Counted from the first letter of the stretch, positions 53,150-64,000 are shown. The stretch is DNA of 64,000 nt from JAKPQE01 sp041397845 (GCA_041397845.1 JAWKVW010000011.1:57853-121852), one strand, 5' to 3'. Numbers and translations: made by a program. The notes: generated by a model from the sequence alone, not told the origin.

Positions 53150-53476
53150 TCAGTTGACCGTGATTTCCTTCTCGGCCGTATAGGTCGAGCCGTCGTCGTC
53201 CAGCCAACTGAACTTGAACGTTCCGGATTCCTCGACCCGGGCCGAGAATTCAAAGAACGGATCCTTTGAAAAGCCGGTCGACATGTCGATGCTGAGCACC
53301 GGCTTGCCGTTGAACTCGCAAGTGAACGTGGTGATGATCTGGCGCGGGATGATGTTCCCGTCCGCGCCCTTGCGCCGCCCCGATTCCATCGGGTGCGAAA
53401 TCAGCGTCTTGATGGTGATCGTCTCGCCCTTGGCGGCGGTTGCGGGCACCTTGACCCGCGGCTTCACGTCGTCCAT
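53150..53476 (-). CDS. soxZ: thiosulfate oxidation carrier complex protein SoxZ
   Basis: 108-residue SoxZ (PRVKVPATAAKGETITIKTL; SHPMESGRRKGADGNIIPRQ; WLDDDGSTYTAEKEITVN). SoxZ partners SoxY, on whose C-terminal Cys sulfur intermediates are carried in the periplasm. No Sec or Tat signal is present, as usual for SoxZ, which is exported with SoxY. soxZ lies 128 bp downstream of soxY, rather than the usual direct adjacency. soxX, soxA and soxB are absent from the window. Confidence 0.95.
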   Translation of the reverse strand: MDDVKPRVKVPATAAKGETITIKTLISHPMESGRRKGADGNIIPRQIITTFTCEFNGKPVLSIDMSTGFSKDPFFEFSARVEESGTFKFSWLDDDGSTYTAEKEITVN

Positions 53477-53604
53477 GTCCGAAAATTCCTGTCCTGTCCG
53501 GCTGCCTCATGCGTCGCGCCCCGCCCGTCCGGCCATTTCCGGCCTGAACTGCCGCGCCGCGCTCGGCTATGCCGTGTTGAAACCCGCTGCGCCTTCGCGC
53601 CGCT

Positions 53605-54066
53605 TCAGCAACCGCCAGCCGCGACCTTGACGGTCTTGACGTCCATGAAGGTCGAACCGTCGCTCATCTTCGCAATCGCCAGCACCCGCTGCGTCTTTGC
53701 CAGCCGGATGCGGAGCGAGATCTGCGCGCTGCCGGAAAGCGGCGAGAAATGGAATTCGGCCACCTTCGGCACCGGATTGCCCTCGCCGATGAGCAGCACC
53801 GAGGCGACATGATCCTCGGCCGTCATCGGGCTCTCGACCGAAATGGCGATCTGCACGGCACTGCCGTCCGCCGCCTCTTCCGGCGCGTCGAGATGCACCC
53901 GTCCTGTTTCCGGCGCCTTGCCGCCGGCAAACTCCTGCACGAGCGCATCCGCCTCGCCCTCGGCGAGTGCCAGCACGGGCCACCCCGCGACCACCGCCGC
54001 CGCAACACCGGCGCCAAGCGCCAGCGCCTCGCGCCGGTTCATCATTGGAATCACTCTGTCGGACAT
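53605..54066 (-). CDS. soxY: thiosulfate oxidation carrier protein SoxY
   Basis: 153-residue SoxY with a Tat signal peptide (NRREALALGAGVAAAVVAGW). The mature domain includes VQIAISVESPMTAEDHVASV and RVLAIAKMSDGSTFMDVKTV. The swinging arm ends VAAGGC directly at the stop, whereas the canonical terminus is GGCGG; the sulfur-carrying Cys is therefore the very last residue. Together with SoxZ it carries sulfur intermediates. A CcdA-type electron-transfer protein gene lies 211 bp upstream on the same strand, and a SoxS-like thioredoxin gene diverges from it. Confidence 0.92.
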   Translation of the reverse strand: MSDRVIPMMNRREALALGAGVAAAVVAGWPVLALAEGEADALVQEFAGGKAPETGRVHLDAPEEAADGSAVQIAISVESPMTAEDHVASVLLIGEGNPVPKVAEFHFSPLSGSAQISLRIRLAKTQRVLAIAKMSDGSTFMDVKTVKVAAGGC

Positions 54067-54277
54067 TTTCCCTCCCCAGATTCATTCAGGCCGGCATCTG
54101 GTCATTCGCTTCTTGCTGGCGAATATAAGCCGATGCACCGGGACGAACGAAGGTAAAGCCACCTGCGGGAAAAGCAAATCCTTTCCGCCGGCGCCGGACG
54201 CTGCAGTGCAGCAGGCAAATAGCCAAGGCTATGCCGTCTGGCACTGCATCGTGGCGGGAAAATCGCGACGGAATGAC

Positions 54278-55015
54278 CTAGCCGACTGCCGAAAGCGCCG
54301 GAAAAGTCTCCAGAAGCCAATAGGAAAGCGCCGCCATCTGCCCGGTCAGGAACATGATGCCGGTCAGCACGAGAAGACCGCCCATCACCTTTTCCACCGT
54401 GCCCATGTGCCGGCGGAAGCGGGCCATGAAGCCCATGAACGGCCCGGCAAAGAGCGAGGCCGCAAGGAACGGCACGCCGATGCCGAGACCATAGGCGGCA
54501 AGCAGGATGGCGCCGCGCGCCACCGTGTCCTCGGCGCCGGCAACGAACAGGATCGCGGCCAGCACCGGCCCGACGCACGGCGTCCAGCCGAGCGCGAAGG
54601 CGATGCCGATGAGATAGGCGCCGACAAGGCCGGCGGGCTTGCGCTCCACATGTACCCGCGCCTCGCGATAGAGCAGGCCGATTCGGAACACGCCGAGGAA
54701 ATGCAGGCCCATGATGATGATGATGACGCCCGCCACATAACCGAGCACATCGAGATGGCGCGTGACGAGCTGGCCAATCGCCGAGGCGCTCGCCCCGAGC
54801 ATCACGAACACCGTGGTAAAGCCGGCAACGAAGGCGAGGGAGGCAAGGAACACCCCGGCCGAGCGGGCCGGCTTCGCGTTCTCCTCGGTCAGCTCATCGA
54901 GCGACACGCCGGCAAGAAAGCACAGATATGGCGGCACCAGCGGCAGCACGCAGGGCGACACGAAGGACAGGAGCCCGGCAAGAAAGGCTCCCCAGATACT
55001 GACGTCGAGACCCAT
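54278..55015 (-). CDS. CcdA-family thiol-disulfide electron-transfer protein (SoxV-like)
   Basis: 245-residue six-helix protein that carries electrons from cytoplasmic thioredoxin to periplasmic thiol proteins. Conserved Cys are in FVSPCVLPLVPPYLCFLAGV and GWTPCVGPVLAAILFVAG, the CcdA/SoxV pair. The start is the ATG at 55015, preceded by AGAGGAACGA. The gene stands between soxY (same strand) and a divergent thioredoxin gene, so it may act in sulfur oxidation as SoxV. The ccm operon 3 kb away makes a role in cytochrome c maturation equally possible, so I do not decide between the two. Confidence 0.88.
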   Translation of the reverse strand: MGLDVSIWGAFLAGLLSFVSPCVLPLVPPYLCFLAGVSLDELTEENAKPARSAGVFLASLAFVAGFTTVFVMLGASASAIGQLVTRHLDVLGYVAGVIIIIMGLHFLGVFRIGLLYREARVHVERKPAGLVGAYLIGIAFALGWTPCVGPVLAAILFVAGAEDTVARGAILLAAYGLGIGVPFLAASLFAGPFMGFMARFRRHMGTVEKVMGGLLVLTGIMFLTGQMAALSYWLLETFPALSAVG

Positions 55016-55095
55016 TCGTTCCTCTTCACGTGGATGTGCAGTGACGCCCCGCCGACGCTGTATAGAGTAATGCCGATGGAAATTGGAGACGTCGA

Positions 55096-55494
55096 ATGAA
55101 CTTTGCGAGAGCCATCCGCCGCGCCTTCCTGTCGCTGGTCCTGTCCCTTGCCGCGCTGGCCCCGGCCGCCGCCGCCGAACTCGTGATGTTCGAGACCCCG
55201 TCCTGCCCCTGGTGCAAGCTCTGGCACAAGGAAATCGGCCCGGCTTATCCAAGGACCGACGAGGGTCGCCTCGCGCCGCTGCGCCGGGTCAATATCGACC
55301 GCAAGATCCCGGCCGACCTGAAGCACATTCGCGGTGTCAACATGACGCCGACCTTCGTCCTCGTCGACGACGAGAAACGCGAGCTCGGCCGGCTGCGCGG
55401 CTATCCCGGCGCCGATTTCTTCTGGCCGATGCTCGATGACATCATGATTCGCGGCGGCGTCATCCGCATCATGGACGGCATGGCCGCCAACTGA
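55096..55494 (+). CDS. SoxS-like periplasmic thioredoxin
   Basis: 132-residue exported thioredoxin-fold protein with a signal peptide (AIRRAFLSLVLSLAALAP... AAA) and the CPWC active site (MFETPSCPWCKLWHKEIG). The cis-Pro is in NMTPTFVLVDDEKRELGRL. The short length and CPWC motif match SoxS-type regulators that keep SoxY reduced. It diverges from the ccdA-type gene, 80 bp apart, suggesting a shared promoter region. The ATG start fits a signal peptide; no strong Shine-Dalgarno is seen. Confidence 0.82.
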   Translation: MNFARAIRRAFLSLVLSLAALAPAAAAELVMFETPSCPWCKLWHKEIGPAYPRTDEGRLAPLRRVNIDRKIPADLKHIRGVNMTPTFVLVDDEKRELGRLRGYPGADFFWPMLDDIMIRGGVIRIMDGMAAN

Positions 55495-55505
55495 GGTCGG
55501 GAGTG

Positions 55506-56078
55506 CTACTCGGCCTTGCGGAACCGGTCGCCCGTCTCGCCCGGCGGATTGCCGAACGGCGGCAATGCTCCGGCCTCGCGCATCGCCTTGTCGTGCGCGA
55601 GCGCCCAGTGGACGCTCGGGAAGGCGATGTCAGACCAGGGAATGTCCGCATATCGGAAAAGCCCGACCTCGAGGCTTTCCGGTCCCGCCGAAACATCGCC
55701 GACGAGCCGGGCCCGATAGATGAGCTGCACCTGCGAGATCCGCGGCACGGTATAGACCGCGAGCAGCCCCTCGATCTCGATGGTCGCGTTCGCCTCTTCG
55801 CGCGCTTCCCGCCGTGCCCCGTCCTCGGGCGTCTCATGCAGCTCGAGGAATCCGGCCGGCAGCGTCCAGAACCCTAGGCGCGGCTCGATCGCCCGCCGGC
55901 ACATCAGGATGTGCTCGCCGGAGCGGACCACCGCGCCGACGACGATTTTCGGATTGTCGTAGTGGATGAACCCGCAGCGCCGGCAGACATCGCGCTCATG
56001 GGTATCGCCGTCCGGCACCGAGCGCACGAACTGCGACGCGTCGAAATCGGGAATGTCCCTCTTTTCGTCCGCGCCCAT
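55506..56078 (-). CDS. Nudix hydrolase with zinc ribbon
   Basis: 190-residue Nudix hydrolase. A CRRCGF segment near residue 32 begins a partial zinc ribbon; a second Cys pair is not evident. The Nudix box reads GFLELHETPEDGARREAREE, matching GX5EX7REUXEE. The following residues (FPSVHWAL) are typical of the YjaD/NudC-related group that hydrolyses NADH or other nucleotide diphosphates. It is 16 bp downstream of ccmG on the same strand and probably cotranscribed. Confidence 0.9.
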   Translation of the reverse strand: MGADEKRDIPDFDASQFVRSVPDGDTHERDVCRRCGFIHYDNPKIVVGAVVRSGEHILMCRRAIEPRLGFWTLPAGFLELHETPEDGARREAREEANATIEIEGLLAVYTVPRISQVQLIYRARLVGDVSAGPESLEVGLFRYADIPWSDIAFPSVHWALAHDKAMREAGALPPFGNPPGETGDRFRKAE

Positions 56079-56094
56079 CCTGCGCCTCCCTGCC

Positions 56095-56721
56095 TCAGCC
56101 GCCGGCCTTCGCCTCCGCCCGCGCCTTCTCGACGGCGGGATAAAGCCCCTCGTTGAGAACGCCGTCCGTCAGCGGACCGACATATTTGAACCTGATCATG
56201 CCGGCATTGTCGACGACATAGGTCTCCGGCACGCCATAGACGCCCCAGTCGATGCCGACCCTGCCGGACTGGTCCGAGCCGGCGGCGGCGAACGGATTGC
56301 CGAGCTCGCCGAGGAAGCGGCGGGCGTTCTCCGGCTTGTCCTTGTAGTTGATGCCGACGAGCCGGAACCGCTCGTCCTTGGCCATTTCCATCAGCGTGCC
56401 GTGCTCCTGCCGGCAGGGCACGCACCAGGACGCCCAGATATTGACGACGGTGACGCCGTTGCCGGCGAGATCGGCGCTGGACAGCCCGGCGAGCGGCGCG
56501 CCATCGCGCATCAGCCCCTCGATCGGCTCGAGCGTGAAAGTCGGCGCCGGCTTGCCGATCAGCGCCGACGGGATCTTGCGCGATTCGCCGGCGTGCTCGA
56601 GCCGGAACAGGAAGACGACCGCCAGCGCGCCGAACAGCAGCAGCGGAATGAGCGCCAGGAACTTTCGGCTGCGTCCCGGCTGCGCGCCGGCCTCGCCCTC
56701 GGTCTCGACCGGATCGCTCAT
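56095..56721 (-). CDS. ccmG: thiol:disulfide interchange protein CcmG/DsbE
   Basis: 208-residue membrane-anchored periplasmic thioredoxin that reduces apocytochrome c for haem attachment. It has an N-terminal helix (FLALIPLLLFGALAVVFLF) and the active site WASWCVPCRQEHGTL. The conserved GVYGVPETYVVDNAGMIRFK contains the cis-Pro. Its ATG overlaps the ccmD stop by 4 bp. It completes the order ccmA-ccmB-ccmC-ccmD-ccmG. ccmE, ccmF and ccmH are not in this window. Confidence 0.94.
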   Translation of the reverse strand: MSDPVETEGEAGAQPGRSRKFLALIPLLLFGALAVVFLFRLEHAGESRKIPSALIGKPAPTFTLEPIEGLMRDGAPLAGLSSADLAGNGVTVVNIWASWCVPCRQEHGTLMEMAKDERFRLVGINYKDKPENARRFLGELGNPFAAAGSDQSGRVGIDWGVYGVPETYVVDNAGMIRFKYVGPLTDGVLNEGLYPAVEKARAEAKAGG

Positions 56722-56900
56722 GCGCCCTCTCCCTTCGCCGCCCGCATCGAGCGCCGCTTCATGCCGCGCGCCTCGAGGCTTGCGAGCGTCGACTTCTGCG
56801 CCCGGTGATCGATCATCACCCAGGCGACAAGCCCGACGATGGTCAGCCCGAACGCCGCGAACGACGTGACGATGTAGAAGGTATGCGGATCGCCGCCCAT
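56718..56900 (-). CDS. ccmD: haem exporter protein CcmD
   Basis: 60-residue single-helix membrane protein (FYIVTSFAAFGLTIVGLVAW followed by a basic cytoplasmic tail), the expected size and shape for CcmD, which helps the CcmABC complex release haem-bound CcmE. It lies 4 bp downstream of ccmC and overlaps ccmG (ATGA), in the standard gene order. Confidence 0.9.
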   Translation of the reverse strand: MGGDPHTFYIVTSFAAFGLTIVGLVAWVMIDHRAQKSTLASLEARGMKRRSMRAAKGEGA

Positions 56901-56904
56901 CGCC

Positions 56905-57678
56905 TCAGGCCTCCTGCGCCGCCGGCGTCGCCGCCGTGCCGGTCTCGCCGCTCGCCTGCATCAGCCGCAGGGTGCGGATCCGGCGCCGGAGAATCTCGTT
57001 GCGCATCGCCGCAAGGTGCAGCGTCAGGAACAGCAGCGAGAACGCGATCGCCATCACCAGCAGCGGCCACAGCAGCGTCGGATGGATGGTCGGCCCGTCG
57101 GCGCGGAACACGCTCGCCGGCTGGTGCAGCGTGTTCCACCAGTCGACCGAGAACTTGATGATCGGAATGTTGACGAAGCCGACGAGGGTCAGGATCGCCA
57201 CCGCCCGCGCCGCCCGGCCCGGCTCCTCGATCGTGCTCTGCAGGGCCATCAGGCCGAGATACATGATGAAGAGCACGAGGAACGACGTCAGCCGCGCATC
57301 CCACACCCACCAGGCGCCCCACATCGGCTTGCCCCAGAGCGAGCCGGTGATCAGCGCCAGCAGCGTGAACGCCGCGCCGATCGGCGCCGCCGCCTTGACC
57401 GAAACGTCGGCGAGCGGATGGCGCCAGACGAGACTGCCGATCGAGGAGGCCGTCATCACCGAATAGGTCAGCATGGCAAGCCAGGCCGCCGGCACGTGGA
57501 TATACATGATCCGCACCGTCTCGCCCTGCTGGTAGTCCGCCGGCGCGACGAAGAAGGTCATGTACAGCCCGGCAATGAACGTCAGCGCCGTAATGCCGGC
57601 AAGCCACGGCAGTACGGCGTTCACAAGGCCGAGAAAACGGGTCGGGTTCGCGAGATCCCAGATCGATTTGAGCTTCAT
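56905..57678 (-). CDS. ccmC: cytochrome c maturation haem-handling protein CcmC
   Basis: 257-residue six-helix membrane protein. The tryptophan-rich haem-handling segment is in WGKPMWGAWWVWDARLTSFL, preceded by conserved PAAWLAMLTY and followed by MYLGLMALQSTIEEPGRAAR. It presents haem to CcmE. The ATG at 57678 (MKLKSIWDLA) is the family start; the open frame runs 63 bp further upstream without similarity. It is 72 bp after ccmB, the only longer gap in the operon. Confidence 0.94.
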   Translation of the reverse strand: MKLKSIWDLANPTRFLGLVNAVLPWLAGITALTFIAGLYMTFFVAPADYQQGETVRIMYIHVPAAWLAMLTYSVMTASSIGSLVWRHPLADVSVKAAAPIGAAFTLLALITGSLWGKPMWGAWWVWDARLTSFLVLFIMYLGLMALQSTIEEPGRAARAVAILTLVGFVNIPIIKFSVDWWNTLHQPASVFRADGPTIHPTLLWPLLVMAIAFSLLFLTLHLAAMRNEILRRRIRTLRLMQASGETGTAATPAAQEA

Positions 57679-57750
57679 GGGCCCTTTTCTAGTGTCCTGC
57701 CGCCGGCCGCGCAATCCACCCGGCCGCGATGCCGCACCCACAAGCCCCGG

Positions 57751-58422
57751 TCAGTCCTGACCGGAGCGCAACGCCGCCGCCGCCGCCACCGGCCCGATCA
57801 CCGTCGAGATCAACGATACCGCCGCCAGATAGAGGAACGGTGTCATGAACGGCATCGGCTCGGAAACCGCCGCATTGGCCGCGCTGACCCCGAAGATCAG
57901 CACCGGAATGGTAGAGGGAAGCACGAGAATGGCGAGAAGAAGGCCGCCGCGCCGCAGCGTCACCGTCAACGCCGCGCCGATCGCCCCGATGAAGGTCAGC
58001 GCCGGCGTGCCGACCAGCAGCGTCGCCACCACCGCGCCGATCTGGATCGGCTCGAGATTGACGAAGATCGAGAGGATCGGCGTCGCGATCACCAGCGGCA
58101 GGCCGGTCGCCGCCCAGTGTGCCAGGCACTTGACGACGACGACGAGCTCCAGCGGATGCCCGCCCATGAGGAGCAGGTCGAGCGAGCCGTCCTCCCGGTC
58201 CGCCTGAAACAGCCGGTCGAGCGCCAGCAGCGTCGCCAGCAGCGCCCCGATCCACAGGATCGCCGGACCGATGCGGTTGAGCAGGTTGAGATCCGGACCG
58301 ATGCCGAACGGGATGACCGTGACGACGATGAGAAAGAACAGGACGCCCATGAGGGCGCCGCCGCCGACCCTGACCGCGAGCCGGACCTCGCGCAGGAAAA
58401 GCGCCGTGAACGGTCCGCTCAT
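57751..58422 (-). CDS. ccmB: haem exporter permease CcmB
   Basis: 223-residue six-helix permease of the CcmABC complex (MSGPFTALFLREVRLAVRVG; FFLIVVTVIPFGIGPDLNLL; FQADREDGSLDLLLMGGHPL, the conserved loop). With the CcmA ATPase it drives release of holo-CcmE. The start at 58422 overlaps the ccmA stop by 4 bp (ATGA), so the two are translationally coupled. Confidence 0.94.
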   Translation of the reverse strand: MSGPFTALFLREVRLAVRVGGGALMGVLFFLIVVTVIPFGIGPDLNLLNRIGPAILWIGALLATLLALDRLFQADREDGSLDLLLMGGHPLELVVVVKCLAHWAATGLPLVIATPILSIFVNLEPIQIGAVVATLLVGTPALTFIGAIGAALTVTLRRGGLLLAILVLPSTIPVLIFGVSAANAAVSEPMPFMTPFLYLAAVSLISTVIGPVAAAAALRSGQD

Positions 58423-59027
58423 GCCTGCGGCCTCCCGATCTGCAGCTCGCGCCGGTTGACGAGTTCGAGCGGCGTGTGCGTTGCCGCCATGACGATGCCG
58501 CCATCGGCGACATGGGCATTCATCAGCGCCGTCAGCTTGGCCTCGGAACGCCGGTCGAGCGCCGAGGTCGGCTCGTCGAGCAGCCACACCGGCCGCCTGG
58601 CGACGAGCAGCCGGGCGAGTGCCAGCCGCCGCCGCTGCCCGGCCGAGAGATAGGCGCCGGGAAGGTCGGCAAGATGGCCGATTTCCAGTTCGTCGAGGGC
58701 GTCGAGCGGATCGAGCCCCGGCACCTCGAAAAAACTCTGCCAGAAGGACAGGTTTTCCATCACCGTCAGCGACGGCTTCAGCGCGTCGTAATGGCCGGCG
58801 TAATGGCACTGCGCCGGAACCGGCAATTCGTCGTCGCCGCCCTCGAGCGTGATCGTCCCGGCATCGTGCCGCACGAGCCCGGCAATCACCCGCAGGAGGC
58901 TAGACTTGCCGGCGCCGTTCGGGCCGGTGACGACGAGCGCCTCGCCGCCGGAAACGGCAAAGCCGAGGCCGGAAAAGACCCGCCGCCCGCCCCGCTCGCA
59001 AAGAAGATCGACGCCGATGAGGCGCAT
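58419..59027 (-). CDS. ccmA: haem exporter ATP-binding protein CcmA
   Basis: 202-residue ABC ATPase of cytochrome c maturation. It has Walker A (GPNGAGKSS), signature (LSAGQRRRLALARLL), Walker B (PVWLLDEPTSALD) and a switch His (AATHTPLEL). The signature with Ala replacing the usual Gly-Gly is typical of CcmA. It is the first gene of the ccmABCDG-nudix unit and is divergent from acnA. Confidence 0.94.
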   Translation of the reverse strand: MRLIGVDLLCERGGRRVFSGLGFAVSGGEALVVTGPNGAGKSSLLRVIAGLVRHDAGTITLEGGDDELPVPAQCHYAGHYDALKPSLTVMENLSFWQSFFEVPGLDPLDALDELEIGHLADLPGAYLSAGQRRRLALARLLVARRPVWLLDEPTSALDRRSEAKLTALMNAHVADGGIVMAATHTPLELVNRRELQIGRPQA

Positions 59028-59398
59028 CTTTCACCATGCCTTTCCGGCGCCGGAATTGCCTCCGCCCGCCTTGCCCGCTCCGGAGCCATGTCCGCCGCCG
59101 GGCCAATCACGAAAACTCATATCCGAACCGGGCTTATATTAGAAACTCGCGGGTCCAGAGACTTTCGTTCGTCTGGCCTCCATCTACGAAATCCGCTATA
59201 GGGCCGGCAACCCCGTCAGGGTTGTTCGGTAGCATTTGCAAGGCCAGTCCCTCGGCGCTGCCCCGCCGTGGCCGCTGGTCCGGGCGCCGCCGTCTTGCGC
59301 CAGACCTGTCGCAGGACGGTTTTGCCTCCCGATTGATCTTGACAATCCCGCAGCGCCCGGCAGCGATACGTGCTGGATCGAACAAGGACGAGACGCCC
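59028..59398. other. divergent intergenic region between ccmA and acnA
   Basis: 371 bp that should hold promoters for the ccm operon (minus) and acnA (plus). The stretch around 59105-59150 is relatively AT-rich. AAGGACGAG immediately precedes the acnA ATG. I see no small gene, clear operator or iron-responsive leader structure, and the open frame crossing it in the acnA frame has no family similarity. Confidence 0.4.
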
Positions 59399-62074
<2,676 letters not shown>

Positions 62075-62097
62075 CGCGACCTGACTTGCTGAAAAAC

Positions 62098-62128
62098 GGG
62101 GCGGTGCCGCTGGCGCCGCCCTTTTTTT
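62098..62128 (+). terminator. rho-independent terminator after acnA
   Basis: Stem GGGCGGTGCC / GGCGCCGCCC (one mismatch) with a short loop and a run of seven T, 24 bp after the acnA stop. Confidence 0.85.
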
Positions 62129-62252
62129 CATGCCCGGACGGAAACGCCGATCACCGGGAATTGAGTGGCATGTGACCGGTTCCCGGCTTAAATCCTCCAC
62201 GTCAGGCTGAGATCCCCTCGCCGCCTGCAGGCTCGATGGAACACGACGACCG

Positions 62253-63005
62253 ATGATTGCCCGCCTCGCCAGAACCGGACTTGCCGCCACGCTGCTGGCG
62301 CTTGCCTCGTTTGGCGCCGGCGCGGCCGAGCGCCCCCTCGGCGTCGTCGAGCTCTTCACCAGCCAGGGCTGCTCGTCCTGTCCGCCCGCCGACCGGCTGC
62401 TCGGCAGGTTCGCTTCACCGAGCCGGGCCTCATCGCCCTCAGTTTCAGCGTCGACTACTGGAACTATCTCGGCTGGAAGGACACCTTCGACGCCCGACAA
62501 CTCCGCCCGCCAGCGCGCCTACGCCGCCCGGCGCGGCGACGGCGCCGTCTACACGCCCCAGGTCGTCATCAATGGCCGCGATCATGTGCTCGGCTCCGAC
62601 GAGGCCGCCATCCGCGCTGCCTTGAAGGGCGACGCCGATACCGGCCGCGCGCCCGACCTCGACATCGAGATCAAGGCCAATCCGGACGCCATCGAGGTGA
62701 CCGTGCCGGAGGCCGCCGTCGACGGCCCGCTCGACGCGACCCTGTGGCTCGTCACCTTCGAGCATGCCGCCGACGTCGCGATCGATCGTGGCGAGAACCG
62801 CGGCAAGTCGATCACCTACCATAACGTCGTGCGCAGCATGCGCCCGATCGGCATGTGGAAGGGCAAGGCGCTGACCGCGACCCTGCCGCGCGCCGAGGTG
62901 CTGAAGGACGGCGCCGATGGCTGCGCCGTCATCCTGCAGGATGCCGGCAAGGGTCGCCTCGGCCCGGTTCTGGGCGCCGCGATCCTTGCCGGTTCCCCGC
63001 GCTGA
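62253..63005 (+). CDS. DUF1223-domain secreted protein, with compensating frameshifts
   Basis: 250-residue exported protein with a signal peptide (MIARLARTGLAATLLALASF) and the DUF1223 start VVELFTSQGCSSCPPADRLL, a thioredoxin-like CxxC (CSSC). Between about 62405 and 62500 the listed frame gives an atypical Ser/Thr-rich stretch, while another frame there encodes GLIALSFSVDYWNYLGWKDT, the conserved family block. The original frame resumes at DNSARQRAYAARRGDGAVYT. This is a compensating indel pair, so the protein is probably normal. Its role is unknown; the CxxC suggests thiol chemistry in the periplasm. It converges on htpG. Confidence 0.85.
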   Translation: MIARLARTGLAATLLALASFGAGAAERPLGVVELFTSQGCSSCPPADRLLGRFASPSRASSPSVSASTTGTISAGRTPSTPDNSARQRAYAARRGDGAVYTPQVVINGRDHVLGSDEAAIRAALKGDADTGRAPDLDIEIKANPDAIEVTVPEAAVDGPLDATLWLVTFEHAADVAIDRGENRGKSITYHNVVRSMRPIGMWKGKALTATLPRAEVLKDGADGCAVILQDAGKGRLGPVLGAAILAGSPR

Positions 63006-63008
63006 GCG

Positions 63009-64000
63009 CTATTTCAGCGCCGCCGTCATCAGCCGCATCAGCCGCCGGCCGAAATCCGCCGGGTCGTCGGGCGTCTCGCCGTCGAGCACCCGCGCCTGCC
63101 CGTAGAGAAGCGCCGCCGCGTCGCCGATAAGGTCCCGGTTCGCCGTGCCGGCAAGCTTCCCGGCAATGAGCGCGATGGTCTCGTGCGCCGGATTGAGTTC
63201 CAGCACCGGCGCCGAAATCGCCCCGCCCTGATGGCTCGCCATGATCTTCTCCAGCCGGCGATCGAGGCCGAAATCGGTGGCGACAAGACAGACCGGGCTG
63301 TCGGCGAGGCGATGCGAGACGCGCACGTCCGACACCTTGTCGCCAAGCGCTTCCTTGACGAACGCGGCAAGCGCCGCCACCGCCGTCTCCGCCTCGGCCG
63401 ACGGCTTTTCCTCACCCTCGGCAAGCGGGATCTGGTCGAGGTCGGTCGCGCCCTGGGTCACCGACTGGAACCCCTTGCCCTCGAAGCCGAGCGCCGTCGC
63501 CACCCAGAAGGCATCGACCGGATCGGTCAGCAGCAGCACCTCGACGCCGCGCTTGCGATAACCCTCGAGATGCGGGCTCGCTGCCGCCGCCTCGGCTGAA
63601 TCGGCAAGGAGGTAATAGATCTTGGTCTGGTTTTCCTTGAGGTCGGCGACATAGTCCTTCAGCGACCGCCAGCCCTCGCCGCCCGTCGTCGTCCGGAACC
63701 GGGCGAGCGCCAGCAGCGGGTCGCGCCGCTCCGGGTCCTCATAGAGCCCTTCCTTGACCACCGGCCCGAACAGCTCCCAGAACTTCGCGAACGCCTCGGC
63801 ATCCGCCCCGGCGACCTTCTCGAGCTCGGAAAGCACCCGCTTGGTGACGCCCTGGCCAATCGTTGCCAACACCGGGTTCTTCTGCAGCATCTCGCGCGAC
63901 AGGTTGAGCGGCAGGTCTTCCGAATCGATGACGCCGCGCACGAAACGCAGGTAGCGCGGCAGGATTTCGGCGTCGTCGGTGATGAACACCCGCCGCACAT
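63009..64000 (-). CDS. htpG: Hsp90-family chaperone HtpG, C-terminal part
   Basis: At least 330 residues of the middle and C-terminal domains of HtpG, continuing past the right end of the window. The conserved VRRVFITDDAEILPRYLRFV, IDSEDLPLNLSREMLQKNPV and FWELFGPVVKEGLYED are present, and the C-terminal dimerisation region ends normally at 63009. The N-terminal ATPase domain lies outside. It is an ATP-dependent cytosolic chaperone of stress responses. Confidence 0.95.
   Translation of the reverse strand, partial: VRRVFITDDAEILPRYLRFVRGVIDSEDLPLNLSREMLQKNPVLATIGQGVTKRVLSELEKVAGADAEAFAKFWELFGPVVKEGLYEDPERRDPLLALARFRTTTGGEGWRSLKDYVADLKENQTKIYYLLADSAEAAAASPHLEGYRKRGVEVLLLTDPVDAFWVATALGFEGKGFQSVTQGATDLDQIPLAEGEEKPSAEAETAVAALAAFVKEALGDKVSDVRVSHRLADSPVCLVATDFGLDRRLEKIMASHQGGAISAPVLELNPAHETIALIAGKLAGTANRDLIGDAAALLYGQARVLDGETPDDPADFGRRLMRLMTAALK

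Noticed and set aside
54278..59027. Single sox-ccm operon
   Set aside because: The SoxS-like gene on the plus strand separates the two, and the ccm genes form a complete unit from 59027 to 55506.

Overview
The window is high-GC alphaproteobacterial DNA, most likely from the Hyphomicrobiales (Rhizobiales). Supporting this are an IalB-family secreted protein, a Pro/Ala-rich one-TM protein directly after purA, a system I cytochrome c maturation operon, and 2-oxoacid:ferredoxin oxidoreductases. SoxYZ, a probable sulfur globule protein, a DUF302 protein and an orphan HypX point to a metabolically versatile bacterium able to oxidise sulfur and probably hydrogen. The exact species cannot be read from the sequence.

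Layout. 0-13 kb: a frameshifted 2-hydroxyacid dehydrogenase, an EamA transporter, a MarR regulator, a lone SsuB/TauB-type ATPase, a creatininase-family hydrolase, korAB (2-oxoglutarate:ferredoxin oxidoreductase), copA and an EmrAB-type efflux pair. 13-25 kb: beta-carbonic anhydrase, NhaA, an alpha/beta hydrolase, a methyltransferase, an ECF sigma factor without anti-sigma, IalB, rlmN, several frameshifted membrane genes, and a two-gene module of GNAT/C39-peptidase plus RLAN-RimK ATP-grasp ligase. 25-35 kb: a 17-bp tandem repeat, tRNA-Glu(CUC), an MCP-Cache protein, hypX, an EamA transporter, a MuiA-like DUF4139 protein, purA and its one-TM neighbour.

35-47.5 kb is the most unusual part. It is a minus-strand array: SCP2-like protein, RND adaptor, RND permease with about 300 extra C-terminal residues, two Gly/Pro/Tyr-rich secreted proteins, a sulfur-globule-type protein, another secreted protein with Pro/Gly/Tyr repeats, then DUF302. 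A textbook sigma-54 promoter (TGGCAC-N5-TTGCT) stands in front of it, and a divergent gene for a sigma-54 activator, now heavily frameshifted, lies beyond. I propose this as a sigma-54-controlled envelope or sulfur-handling system not previously described as a unit.

47.6-53 kb: a tightly coupled operon iorA-iorB::ferredoxin-korA-korB-korC. 53-59 kb: soxYZ without soxXAB, ccdA, a SoxS-like thioredoxin, a Nudix hydrolase and ccmABCDG. 59-64 kb: acnA, a DUF1223 protein and the 3' part of htpG.

About sixteen of some 57 genes carry apparent frameshifts. Some are compensating pairs that restore the original frame within 20-30 codons. This looks more like uncorrected sequencing indels than gene decay, so the broken genes below should be read as probably intact in the organism until re-sequenced.
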